Shown: piece by piece, positions 1-8,127 of the stretch
Numbering within the stretch: the first letter of the stretch is position 1
How the letters are laid out: every line of letters starts with the position of its first letter
Source: Prevotella sp. CAG:1092
GTDB lineage: Bacteria > Bacteroidota > Bacteroidia > Bacteroidales > Bacteroidaceae
Direction: 5' to 3'
Assembly: GCA_000436915.1 (NCBI GenBank)
Contig: HF993965.1
Span: 1-15,073, forward strand
DNA length: 15,073 nucleotides
Translations under genes and position numbers: made by a program
Notes under the pieces: model-generated
What the model was told of the DNA's origin: nothing
Databases searched by the model: none
The model's input: the letters and a program-made list of their open reading frames with translations, nothing else

Positions 1-2
1 AT

Positions 3-3000
3 AAACAGATTAAAGCAGCAGAAGCAAGTATCAAAGCTTATGGTAACAATGTATCAAAAACTATAGACGTAATCCATAATCTCGGAACTTCATCGCTTGG
101 AGATATTGAGAAGGCAGCCAGAGAGGTGCGTCGTGTTATGAAACAGGCGACAACTGTGGAAGAATACAACAAACTAAATAGATATCTTCAAGATTGCAAA
201 GACCGCATGGACGAATTAAAGGCTTCGTCTATACAGTCTAAGAAAGAACTGCAAGCACTCGATCAAGCTGCTGATAATCTCAAGAACGTTTTAGGCAACA
301 TTAATGGCGCATCTCTTAATGAACTGACAGCTGCAGCTGCCTCGCTGCAACAAAAGCTTGGAGATATCAAACCAGATGATACCGCTTATCACGAGACTGC
401 TGAAAACCTGTCTAAGATTAAAAATCGTATTCAGCAGCTTAATACCTCGCAGAAAGAGGCAAACCTAACCATAGATAAATATGACGAAGAGATAAAAGCT
501 GCTACAAGATCCGTAACGGACCTTGCCAGAGAGAATAATCTGATAGATGCAACTCTCAAAAATATAAGTGGCTCGTCGCTACGTGACCTTCAGTATTCTC
601 TTAAGATTGTAAACGAACGACTCGCTGATCAGAAGCAAGGAACTGCAGCATTCGAAGATCTGACGGACCATGCCAAGAAATTGAAAGCACAGATAGCTGC
701 TATTAATGGAGAACAAGAGAAGTCAGAATCCCTCTTCGGTAAAACAGCCAACTTTCTCAATAAAAACTGGGGCGCAATAACTCAGACTATTGCAGCCTAT
801 TCAGGATTATCTTCTACCGTACGTCAGTCTGTGGCAGCCTATGCAAAGATGGAAGAGTCAATGGCTAATGTGCGCAAGTATACAGGACAAACCGATGAGC
901 AAGTACATCAGATGAACGAAGACTTTAAGCGTTTGGATACTCGTACACCACGTGAGCAGCTCAACGAACTGGCTGGTTCTGCAGGTAGACTTGGCATTAC
1001 CAACAAACAGATGATAGAAGAATTTGTTGACGGAGCTGATAAAATTAATGTCGCCCTTGGTGACGATCTTGGTAAAGGAGCTGTTGATAAGATAGGTAAA
1101 CTTGCCCAGATGTTCGGAGAAGATAGGACCAAAGGCTTGCGTGGAGCCATGCTCGCTACAGGCTCTGCCATTAATGAACTTGCTCAGAATTCATCTGCTA
1201 ACGCAGGCTATATAGTAGATTTCACGGCCGACCTTTCAGGCGTAGGTGTTCAAGCAGGAATGACACAGGCACAGATAATGGGCTTAGCATCAGCTCTCGA
1301 TCAGAATATGCAGGAAGAAGCTACTTCTGCAACCGTATTCTCACAACTTATTACGAAGATGTACCAAGAACCTGCCAAATTTGCAAAGATTGCTGGTATG
1401 CAGGTTAAAGAGTTTACGAACTTGATGAGGACAAACGCTAACGAGGGTTTGATGACTTTTCTAGAAGCAATGAAATCTAAAGGTGGTTTTGACCAAATGG
1501 CACCTATGTTTGAGGCAATGAATCTCAATGGTACTCGCGCAGTGGGAGTTCTCTCAGCTGTTGCGTCACATCTTGATCAGGTAAAAACAGCTCAAGACCT
1601 CGCTACGAAATCGTATTCGAACGGTACAAGTGTAATCAATGAGTTCAATACTCAAAACACTACAGTTCAGGCAAATCTCGATAAGGCAAAAAAGCAATTT
1701 CAAGATCTAAATATTGAACTTGGTAAAAAACTGATACCTATATCAGCTTATGCCATCTCTACAATGAGTATTGCAATACGAACATTAGTAACATTAGTAA
1801 ACTACGTTGCTAACAACGCAAAAGAACTTGCAGTGCTTGGTGTTGCCATTACTGTATGCACAGTACTGTGGTATAAAGAGACTATAGCTGTAAAGCTTAA
1901 CACTTTGACGAAAGCTCTCAATATGGCAATGGACAAAGCACTTGTCTCAACACAAACTCTACTCAAAGCTTCACTTGTTGCATTAAGGGCAACATGGGCG
2001 TTGCTAACTAAGGGAGTACAAGGCTATATCGCGGTAATGAGAGCTGCGCGAATTGCCAGCCTAACTAACCCTTGGGCTGCATTAGCTACGGTTCTTACTG
2101 TAGTAGGCGTCGCTGTATATGGTACTGTAAAGGCGTTTAACTCATACAATGAAGCTCTTCGAAACAACTTGCAGGAAGTGAAAAACAGAAAAGCAGTATT
2201 GGAGCAAAATCAAGCATTAGAGAAAAAAGTGGCTGATGCGACTATTGACGAGCGTAGCAAAATAGAAATGCTCACCAAAATTATTCGCTCTAATGCGTAT
2301 AGTATAAAAGAACGTAAAGCAGCTATAGTAGCTTTACAAAAAATGGTTCCAGAATATCATGCAAGTATATCTAAAGAAGGTAAATTGTATAATGAGAACA
2401 AAAAAGCCATTGAAGACTATGTTAAGAAATTGGAAGATGCAGCCATGGCTGAAGCAATATATGAGAAGAAGAGGGAGATTGCCAAAAAACGTCTTGAACT
2501 AAAAACGAAAGAAACAAAGATTAAAGGTTCGCTAAAAGCAGTTAAGGCGGAGAGGGAGGCTCATCCTAACATATATACAACAAAAAAAGTGTTCAGACCT
2601 GGAACTTCTCTCTATGACAAAGGTGGCTATATTCACATAGATAGCGATGCGCTAAAATCGAATAAGAAGCAAGGGTGGATACATACAAAACGCTTAGAGG
2701 CAGTAGTGAGTCAAGAAAAAGTTCTTGATGCAGAAGAAGCTGCTTTAAATAGAACCATAAATAGCAATAAGAACATAAAAAAAGTATTAACAGATATTAT
2801 AAAAAAGGACGATGGCGGTACCAATACGACAAATGGGAATATAAATCTTTCATCTCTTCCTGGGTATACTAACAACACAAATAATACTGGAAGTACTGGC
2901 GACCCCAAAGAAGACAGGGAGGCTGCAGCTAAAAAACGTGAACAGGAGATGTCTGCAGAAACAAAAGCTGCATACGAGGCAGAACTACAGGCTGCAAAGG

Positions 3001-4700
3001 ATAAGACAGAAAAAGAGCAGGCAGAAAACTTGTTAGCTTTCTCCCAGGGCGAGAAACTATATACAGAATATTTCGATGCTCGGCACGAGATAGCAGAACG
3101 TGGGTATCAAGCTCTTGAAGAGATATATCAGAAGTATGGAACAGACTACGGCCAGATGCAAGAGGAAATAGCTTCGGAGCAAACGGAACGTGAAAAAGAT
3201 CATGTTAAGGCTAGGGTTCTTGACATAGAGGCATACCGCCAAAAATCTATAAATCAAGCAAACAACAAGTTTGAAGACCCTAAGTCTGATATGTATCACG
3301 ATGAAGAAGCTCTGAACGAACGACTCTTTGAAATTGATATGACTGCTCTTGCAGACCGTAAGACTGCGCTTACTGAAGGGACAGAAGAATGGCTTAATGT
3401 GAGTGCAGAGATGACACAGAAGGAAGAAGAACGTGCTATCTATTTGAAGCAACGATATAACGATCTCCTGGCTCAATATCGTGCAGAGTGGGGGCGTAAA
3501 GATATTAAGGAGCAAGAAGATATTGCTCTCAAAGGTCTTGATTCATTGCACTCTAAAAAGCTATTGAAGGAAGAAGAGTATGAAGAGATGAAAAAGAAGA
3601 TTCGACTTCACTATGCAGAACTTGAATCTTCTGAAAATCTTAAGAACTCTGCAGGGGAGCAATTTAAGCAGAATGTTCAATCAGCTTATAATACTGCTTC
3701 AAATAATGCGCAGGCGGATTATAGCGACAAGCATCCTAACGGCCTCAATGTCGGCAACTTGATAACCTCTGATATTGACATATACAAGTCTACTCTTGAT
3801 AATATTAAGAGCATGGAAACAGAGGGTGTTATCAGTCATCAAGAGGCTATGGCTGCCATGTCGGAAGCGACTGCAAATATGTGTAATAATCTTGTTACTA
3901 AGATGCAGGCTGCAATGGATACCGTCTCTCCTCTGCTTAGTGGAATGTCGTCGTATTATGCTGCTCAGTCAGACTACGAGGTTACCGTAACCGAGAAGAA
4001 ATACGAGAAGCTCATAAATGCAGCTGGTAACAATACTGCCAAGACCAAGAAGCTCGAAGAGAAGAAAGAGAAGGAAGTTGCAAAGATTAAGAGTAAATAT
4101 GCTCGTAAACAGGTAGCAATGCAGATTGCTCAAGCTATTGCTCAAACTGCGCTATCAGCTATCGCAGCATATAGTTCTGCTATGAAGGGCGTGCCATTTC
4201 CTGCCAACTTAACACTTGCGCCAGTAGCAGCAGGTATTGCTGTAGCTGCAGGTGCTATACAGATAGCAACTATCAAAAAGCAACAGCAGGCTCAAGAGGC
4301 TGGCTACTATGAGGGTGGTTTTACGTCTGGTAAACGCTATAGAAGGGAAGCTGGAGTTGTACACGAAGGCGAATTTGTTGCTAACCATAATGCAGTCAAC
4401 AATCCTTCTATCCTTCCTGCTCTACAACTTATAGACCAGGCGCAGCGCAATAATACAGTTAGCACACTTACTGCAGCTGATATTTCTCGCTCAATAGGTC
4501 AAGGTGGAGCGACGGTAGTGTCAGCTCCTTCGATTACTGTACAGACAGATAACGAGGACTTGAAGAACACTATCGATGATACAAACATAGTTATCGACAA
4601 CTTGAGAGATTTGCTTGCTGCAGGTGTTCATGCAAAGTTGTCGATGGCAGAATTGGATAGAGAATGGAAACATTATCAACGTTTACAAAGCAATAAATAG
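3..4700 (+). CDS. phage tail tape measure protein, TP901 type (5' partial)
   Basis: The protein sets tail length and, in relatives, takes part in DNA ejection. The frame is open to the window edge, so the true start is upstream; 1565 residues are visible (numbered here from base 3). Residues 20-240 are helical and contain three copies of a degenerate unit built on an N-x-(G/S)-x-S-L core (core at about 31, 104 and 193). Residues about 276-490 match the tape measure core domain: a MEESMANVRKYTG start, then alternating helices with GMT and ALDQN blocks. Hydrophobic stretches follow (bases about 1730-1870 and 2065-2140), then a charged coiled coil, a Gly/Asn/Thr-rich linker (about 2810-2915), another coiled coil, and an Ala-rich hydrophobic segment (about 4110-4275). 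The C-terminal part, with GYYEGGFTSGKR and HEGEFVANHNAV blocks, is typical of the C termini of such proteins in Bacteroidota phages. The next gene starts one base after the stop. I am confident of the class; boundaries inside the protein are approximate. Confidence 0.9.
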   Translation, partial: KQIKAAEASIKAYGNNVSKTIDVIHNLGTSSLGDIEKAAREVRRVMKQATTVEEYNKLNRYLQDCKDRMDELKASSIQSKKELQALDQAADNLKNVLGNINGASLNELTAAAASLQQKLGDIKPDDTAYHETAENLSKIKNRIQQLNTSQKEANLTIDKYDEEIKAATRSVTDLARENNLIDATLKNISGSSLRDLQYSLKIVNERLADQKQGTAAFEDLTDHAKKLKAQIAAINGEQEKSESLFGKTANFLNKNWGAITQTIAAYSGLSSTVRQSVAAYAKMEESMANVRKYTGQTDEQVHQMNEDFKRLDTRTPREQLNELAGSAGRLGITNKQMIEEFVDGADKINVALGDDLGKGAVDKIGKLAQMFGEDRTKGLRGAMLATGSAINELAQNSSANAGYIVDFTADLSGVGVQAGMTQAQIMGLASALDQNMQEEATSATVFSQLITKMYQEPAKFAKIAGMQVKEFTNLMRTNANEGLMTFLEAMKSKGGFDQMAPMFEAMNLNGTRAVGVLSAVASHLDQVKTAQDLATKSYSNGTSVINEFNTQNTTVQANLDKAKKQFQDLNIELGKKLIPISAYAISTMSIAIRTLVTLVNYVANNAKELAVLGVAITVCTVLWYKETIAVKLNTLTKALNMAMDKALVSTQTLLKASLVALRATWALLTKGVQGYIAVMRAARIASLTNPWAALATVLTVVGVAVYGTVKAFNSYNEALRNNLQEVKNRKAVLEQNQALEKKVADATIDERSKIEMLTKIIRSNAYSIKERKAAIVALQKMVPEYHASISKEGKLYNENKKAIEDYVKKLEDAAMAEAIYEKKREIAKKRLELKTKETKIKGSLKAVKAEREAHPNIYTTKKVFRPGTSLYDKGGYIHIDSDALKSNKKQGWIHTKRLEAVVSQEKVLDAEEAALNRTINSNKNIKKVLTDIIKKDDGGTNTTNGNINLSSLPGYTNNTNNTGSTGDPKEDREAAAKKREQEMSAETKAAYEAELQAAKDKTEKEQAENLLAFSQGEKLYTEYFDARHEIAERGYQALEEIYQKYGTDYGQMQEEIASEQTEREKDHVKARVLDIEAYRQKSINQANNKFEDPKSDMYHDEEALNERLFEIDMTALADRKTALTEGTEEWLNVSAEMTQKEEERAIYLKQRYNDLLAQYRAEWGRKDIKEQEDIALKGLDSLHSKKLLKEEEYEEMKKKIRLHYAELESSENLKNSAGEQFKQNVQSAYNTASNNAQADYSDKHPNGLNVGNLITSDIDIYKSTLDNIKSMETEGVISHQEAMAAMSEATANMCNNLVTKMQAAMDTVSPLLSGMSSYYAAQSDYEVTVTEKKYEKLINAAGNNTAKTKKLEEKKEKEVAKIKSKYARKQVAMQIAQAIAQTALSAIAAYSSAMKGVPFPANLTLAPVAAGIAVAAGAIQIATIKKQQQAQEAGYYEGGFTSGKRYRREAGVVHEGEFVANHNAVNNPSILPALQLIDQAQRNNTVSTLTAADISRSIGQGGATVVSAPSITVQTDNEDLKNTIDDTNIVIDNLRDLLAAGVHAKLSMAELDREWKHYQRLQSNK

Positions 4701-4701
4701 T

Positions 4702-6615
4702 ATGATAGTATGTACAATCGATGGCAAAGTAGGTGTGCCATCATCATCTGAAGAGATTAAGGTTACATTCGAGAATCAATATATCAGAGATTCAGGCTCG
4801 TACACCTATGACATTTCATTCCCGATGTCAATACACGAGAATCAAGTATTGTTTGGTAATGTGCAGCGTATGGACGTTAAGAAGACATTGCCAGACTACG
4901 AAGATTGTAAGCTATATGTTGACAATATCCTTGTTATGAGCGGCAAAGCTACCGTAACAAGCATCACCAACGAGACTGTAAAGCTGCAGCTCGTTGGCGG
5001 CAAGTCTCGCATTAAATACAATGCTAAGTTTGAATCGCATTATATTGATGAAATTGACTATCCGAGAGTTGTCGTAACCAAAGGTCTCGATAGAGAAGGC
5101 TATGCAAGTATACCAAGAATTAACTTCAATGGCACCTGGCCTCTGTATCATGCAGGCGAGCCATTGATGGTCGACTTTACTGATTACAATTTCGTTGGTC
5201 AACCAGGTGTCGCAGCCTTCAATCCTATTAATGATGAGCATAATGAGGATACCTTAAATAATGCTGTTGTATGGGTTAAAATAGATAAATTTCGAGTTGA
5301 TGGTATGCACTGGCCATCTGGTGATAGATTAGTCATGTATAATCTCGCTGTTCAACCTTTTCTGATGTATGTCATCAAAAAGGTTATGGAGTATGAAGGT
5401 TATAAGCTTATACGTAACGACTTCGACGTAGAACCATGGAATAGCATACTCATAGCAAATGCAATGAACACGGTAAACATAAAAGACGCTCTACCACATT
5501 GGAAGGTATATACTTTTCTGGAGGAGGTGAGAAAACTATTCAATGCGTCTATTGTTTTTGATGAGTTTGAGAAGACTGTGCAGATACTCTCAACAAACGA
5601 ACTTGGCACAAATGGTATTGTGAGCTACGAATGCTCTGACGAATATACTTGTGAGTATGACGAAGATGGTTTATCTAACTTGGCTACCTCGAACATAGAA
5701 TACGACTTCGATTCATCAGTAAACCATGATTGGAGAGATTATATCTCACAATCAGTACAAAAAAAATTTGAAACAAAGGAATATAATACTTACGAGGAAC
5801 TTGAAGAAGCGTATTATAATATGAAACAACGTGAACAAAGTACGCAAATATTCAAAGTTGACAATAAATATTATATATCAGGAAAGGAGCCTGCCTGGTG
5901 GGATGATCCTAATAGTGAAAGATTATACAAAGGTTTAATACGCTGTGGATTTTTCAATCCTCTTATAAGAGATACGGAAAGTGACGACTATGTAAGTCTG
6001 AAGATTAGTCCTGTAGCAATGGTAAAGAGGAGAAAGAATAATACTAAGGGCTTTTGGTACAAAGAAGACAAACAAGTAAACAAATGGGTGTATGTTCCAT
6101 CGGTTCCAAACGAGAAACAAGCATCGCTTGATAATATGGAGGTCGATGACGAAGGAGAATATTACACAACCGTTCAAGATGCTATGCAAGGAATGGTAGA
6201 AGATACGACCACCACGGAGGAGGAAGATATATCGATGCCAATTATGTTTCAAAGCCCATATTTATGGAGTCTCAGCACAAATGGTAGTACATCTTATAAT
6301 GACAAAGTACACGATGGAGAAGACGTTAGGCAAAGAATTCCTAAGACCTACACAGCGTCTGGTATGTACGAAATGTTCTATAAAGAACCAGAAGAGGCGT
6401 CTCTATCATTAACGAATATATCTGGAGTCATAGGAAATCTGCTAATAGATAAGCATAATTTGATAACCTATGATTTGATAACAGAGGATATTCCAGACCC
6501 TTCTAAGATCTATCTCCTTCGTAATAAGAAATATGTATGTGCAAAGATAGAGGTCTATATTCGTCAAGGGAAAATTAGCAATATGAAAAAAGGCTATTTC
6601 TACGAGGTTTTATAG
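4702..6615 (+). CDS. phage tail or baseplate protein, possibly hub-like
   Basis: This 637-residue protein has no signal peptide or membrane segment. I chose the ATG at 4702, one base after the tape measure stop, because the upstream in-frame ATG at 4615 would overlap the tape measure gene by 86 bases. It sits where tailed phages place the distal tail or tail hub protein, directly after the tape measure. The N terminus is beta-rich (VTFENQYIRDSGSYTYDISFP). A central block, WKVYTFLEEVRKLFNASIVFDE followed by KTVQIL, resembles a region I associate with Bacteroidota tail proteins where a helix is followed by paired strands, which would suit a hub or baseplate part. A very acidic stretch rich in Thr and Glu lies near bases 6140-6230. 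The C terminus ends in a lysine-rich KKGYFYE tail. The tail role rests mostly on position and remembered resemblance. It could instead be a fibre-attachment or minor tail protein. Confidence 0.6.
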   Translation: MIVCTIDGKVGVPSSSEEIKVTFENQYIRDSGSYTYDISFPMSIHENQVLFGNVQRMDVKKTLPDYEDCKLYVDNILVMSGKATVTSITNETVKLQLVGGKSRIKYNAKFESHYIDEIDYPRVVVTKGLDREGYASIPRINFNGTWPLYHAGEPLMVDFTDYNFVGQPGVAAFNPINDEHNEDTLNNAVVWVKIDKFRVDGMHWPSGDRLVMYNLAVQPFLMYVIKKVMEYEGYKLIRNDFDVEPWNSILIANAMNTVNIKDALPHWKVYTFLEEVRKLFNASIVFDEFEKTVQILSTNELGTNGIVSYECSDEYTCEYDEDGLSNLATSNIEYDFDSSVNHDWRDYISQSVQKKFETKEYNTYEELEEAYYNMKQREQSTQIFKVDNKYYISGKEPAWWDDPNSERLYKGLIRCGFFNPLIRDTESDDYVSLKISPVAMVKRRKNNTKGFWYKEDKQVNKWVYVPSVPNEKQASLDNMEVDDEGEYYTTVQDAMQGMVEDTTTTEEEDISMPIMFQSPYLWSLSTNGSTSYNDKVHDGEDVRQRIPKTYTASGMYEMFYKEPEEASLSLTNISGVIGNLLIDKHNLITYDLITEDIPDPSKIYLLRNKKYVCAKIEVYIRQGKISNMKKGYFYEVL

Positions 6616-6624
6616 TTCACCTCG
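6603..6624. other. small inverted repeat over two convergent stop codons
   Basis: CGAGGT (6603-6608) and ACCTCG (6619-6624) are perfect inverted arms separated by 10 bases. The loop contains both the TAG of the tail gene and, on the other strand, the TAA of the integrase. It could form a stem at the 3' end of both transcripts. There is no T-run on either side, so I do not call it an intrinsic terminator. Confidence 0.3.
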
Positions 6625-7770
6625 GAAATGCTTAGTTTCTTCGTGAGCAACCTTTTCTGATTTGAGATATTTGTTGGTGATTGAGATATCAGAATGCCGA
6701 GCTTGGTCTCGTGCAACAACAATACCTTCTGCATTAGCCAAATCTCGAATGCCAGAATCCTTAAGACTGTAGAATTGGTATGAGTTAGGGAAGCCAAGCG
6801 CTTTCCTTACTCGTGCCCATTCTTGTCTGAATCGATTAATAGCAATTTGTTCTTTACCTGGTCTAACATCTTTACCAAACAGATAATCAGAGGAAGGATT
6901 ATTGAATATACCTTGATCTATCATCAACTTTAATATCGTATCATTAAGAGCAACCGCCTGCTCTTTCCTGTTCTTTGATACATCTGCAGGTATAGTAATT
7001 GTCTGATACTTAATTGATATATATCCAATTTTGATGTGACGTAACTCTTCAGGACGAATGAAAGTATAATATTCCATCATGCAGGCAAGATAGAAGCATG
7101 GGCATTTATCTAATGCGTACTCCTTGAGCTTTCGCAAGTCTTCAATCTTAATGGCATCACGAAACTTTTCGCCCTCCTTCATCATTGATATGCTCTCAAC
7201 GCAATTTTCCTTAATATACTGCCGATCTACGAGCCATGTAGCAAATGTAGATAACCAGGTGCGGTAATTGTTACGAGTCTTAGGTGAACGTTCCTTATCG
7301 AAGACTATATAATCGAGAAAATCAACGACAAAAGTTTTGTCAAACTGATAAACGTACTTTATTGAGATTTTTGCCTCCTCGATATAGGATAGCAATACCG
7401 ATAATCGACTACGATAGTCGACTGCAGTCTTAGATTTGAGCATTCCTTTCTTCTCTGCAATTTTAGTATAATCGGTATAGCGTTTAATAACGACATCCCA
7501 GGTAGTATAACCCCTTGACTTATCTGTATTAAGAAAAGGATTCCAGCCTGATATAAGCAATTGCGTAAGGTTAGTGATGAGAACTGATGCTATTTTCTTT
7601 CGCTCATTCTTAGCATATTTATTAAGCATATACTTTTTTCGCTTGAGTCCGTCAATAGTAGGATCATAAACATAAAAATCTACATACCAATCCTTACCAG
7701 TATGCAACCTTGGAAGAGTATATCCTATTATATCTTTTGACGATAAGAGTTTTTTAGGTGTTGGAAACAT
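6610..7770 (-). CDS. int: tyrosine recombinase, phage integrase
   Basis: It catalyses site-specific integration and excision of the prophage through a covalent 3'-phosphotyrosine intermediate. With the ATG at 7770 it has 386 residues, a normal length. An N-terminal arm-binding region (about 1-80, with GYTLPRLHTGKDWYVDFYVYDP) is followed by a helical core-binding domain (about 90-200) and a catalytic domain (about 205-386). Visible catalytic candidates are Arg239 (in FIRPEEL), Lys266 or Lys269, His359 (in ARHSD) and the nucleophile Tyr368 (in NKYLK). Where most family members have HxxR this protein has YSLK (Tyr334, Lys337). A TTG at 7797 would add nine residues; I prefer the ATG because ATG is the usual start in these bacteria and it has an A-rich leader. 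Its last six bases overlap the end of the tail gene, convergently. Its start lies 136 bases from the tRNA 3' end, which identifies the tRNA as its likely target. I see no canonical promoter upstream. Confidence 0.9.
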   Translation of the reverse strand: MFPTPKKLLSSKDIIGYTLPRLHTGKDWYVDFYVYDPTIDGLKRKKYMLNKYAKNERKKIASVLITNLTQLLISGWNPFLNTDKSRGYTTWDVVIKRYTDYTKIAEKKGMLKSKTAVDYRSRLSVLLSYIEEAKISIKYVYQFDKTFVVDFLDYIVFDKERSPKTRNNYRTWLSTFATWLVDRQYIKENCVESISMMKEGEKFRDAIKIEDLRKLKEYALDKCPCFYLACMMEYYTFIRPEELRHIKIGYISIKYQTITIPADVSKNRKEQAVALNDTILKLMIDQGIFNNPSSDYLFGKDVRPGKEQIAINRFRQEWARVRKALGFPNSYQFYSLKDSGIRDLANAEGIVVARDQARHSDISITNKYLKSEKVAHEETKHFRGEL

Positions 7771-7864
7771 TTTTTTACATTGTTTATCCGAAGACAACCA
7801 ATGCTATTAATAATATAGCGTCCGAATACCGTCCCACTATCCGCAACGCTTTTAAAAGATTAAA

Positions 7865-7897
7865 GGTCGAACTCCTCTATTTAAGAGAAGTTCGACC
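7865..7897. terminator. hairpin terminator after the tRNA, possibly bidirectional
   Basis: GGTCGAACT (7865-7873) pairs perfectly with AGTTCGACC (7889-7897); after one C-A mismatch four more pairs form, leaving a six-base AT-rich loop. On the minus strand the hairpin starts 9 bases after the tRNA end and is followed by TTTAATCTTTT, so it should end tRNA transcription before the integrase. On the plus strand it is followed by ATTTTTA, so it may work in both directions. It lies on the phage side of the presumed junction, so the prophage probably supplied a replacement terminator. Confidence 0.75.
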
Positions 7898-7905
7898 ATT
7901 TTTAG

Positions 7906-7945
7906 TTGCGGAGGCAAGACTCGAACATGCGACCTCCAGGTTATG
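7906..7945. other. probable attachment-site region (host-phage junction)
   Basis: This is the part of the tRNA from the anticodon loop to the 3' end, the segment that tRNA-targeting tyrosine integrases commonly use as the identity block. The integrase lies on its 3' side, as expected. The exact core cannot be set because the second copy, at the other end of the prophage, is outside the window. Confidence 0.5.
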
Positions 7946-7978
7946 AGCCTGGCGAGCTACCAACTGCTCCACTCCGCG
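7906..7978 (-). tRNA. initiator tRNA, tRNA-fMet (CAT)
   Basis: The minus strand folds into a complete 73-base cloverleaf without an encoded CCA. The acceptor stem has a C1-A72 mismatch followed by six pairs, the D stem has A11-U24, and the seven-base anticodon loop CTCATAA gives anticodon CAU. C1xA72 and A11-U24 are hallmarks of bacterial initiator tRNA. The anticodon stem reads CCAGG/CCTGG, so two of the three usual G-C pairs next to the loop (30-40, 31-39) are kept, while position 29-41 is A-U. The T stem is GCATG/CTTGC, with a U52-U62 mismatch. The 3' end points at the integrase, so this is the probable attachment site. A canonical promoter lies upstream and a hairpin terminator directly downstream. 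Confidence 0.95.
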
Positions 7979-8039
7979 ATATTACCATTAAGTCAATTCT
8001 CGAGATATCAGCGATTGCTGTATTTCTGAATTGCGGATG

Positions 8040-8071
8040 CAAAGGTACAACAATTATTTGATATAACCAAA
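8040..8071 (-). promoter_or_regulatory. promoter of the initiator tRNA
   Basis: Read on the minus strand there is a TTTG at 8071-8068, a 20-base spacer and TACCTTTG at 8047-8040. This is an exact fit to the Bacteroidota primary sigma factor pattern (TTTG, 19-21 bases, TAnnTTTG). Transcription would start near 8035 and give a leader of roughly 55 bases before the mature tRNA end. An imperfect inverted repeat (CAATTATTTG at 8051-8060 against CAAATATAATTG at 8068-8079) covers the spacer and -33 element. Confidence 0.8.
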
Positions 8072-8127
8072 TATAATTGCAACTTTTTTGTATTTTAACT
8101 GTAAAAAGGCTGAAATACGTAATTTTT

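Larger units (their letters stand above)
1..7905. mobile_element. prophage, right-hand end (tail module plus integrase)
   Basis: This stretch holds a phage tape measure gene, a second tail-type gene and a tyrosine integrase that ends next to the 3' end of a tRNA gene. That combination is characteristic of a temperate tailed phage integrated at a tRNA. The left end lies outside the window, so neither the second attachment site nor the phage's size can be seen. The right boundary is inferred: phage DNA should begin somewhere inside the 3' part of the tRNA (about 7906-7945), because tRNA-directed integrases usually restore the 3' end of the gene with phage sequence. Past the tRNA the genes are ordinary housekeeping genes. 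No capsid, packaging or lysis genes are visible in this part. Confidence 0.85.

Noticed and set aside
126..128. GTG as the start of the tape measure protein
   Set aside because: The frame is open to the window edge and the upstream codons contain the first of the three repeat units, so the protein is only cut by the window.
3980..3992. Tight palindrome GGTTAC-C-GTAACC in the tape measure gene
   Set aside because: The one-base loop cannot form a hairpin and nothing nearby suggests a binding site.
4615..4701. An earlier start for the tail protein
   Set aside because: It would overlap the end of the tape measure gene by 86 bases, while the ATG at 4702 is directly after the stop.
7785..7843. 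TATCCG repeated at 7785 and 7838 as possible integrase arm sites
   Set aside because: Only six bases and two copies. Not enough to support a call.
7758..7946. A 62-codon open frame on the plus strand ending in a RLEHATSRL-like sequence
   Set aside because: Its last part is the antisense of the tRNA gene. This peptide ending is a well-known false gene product of tRNA loci.
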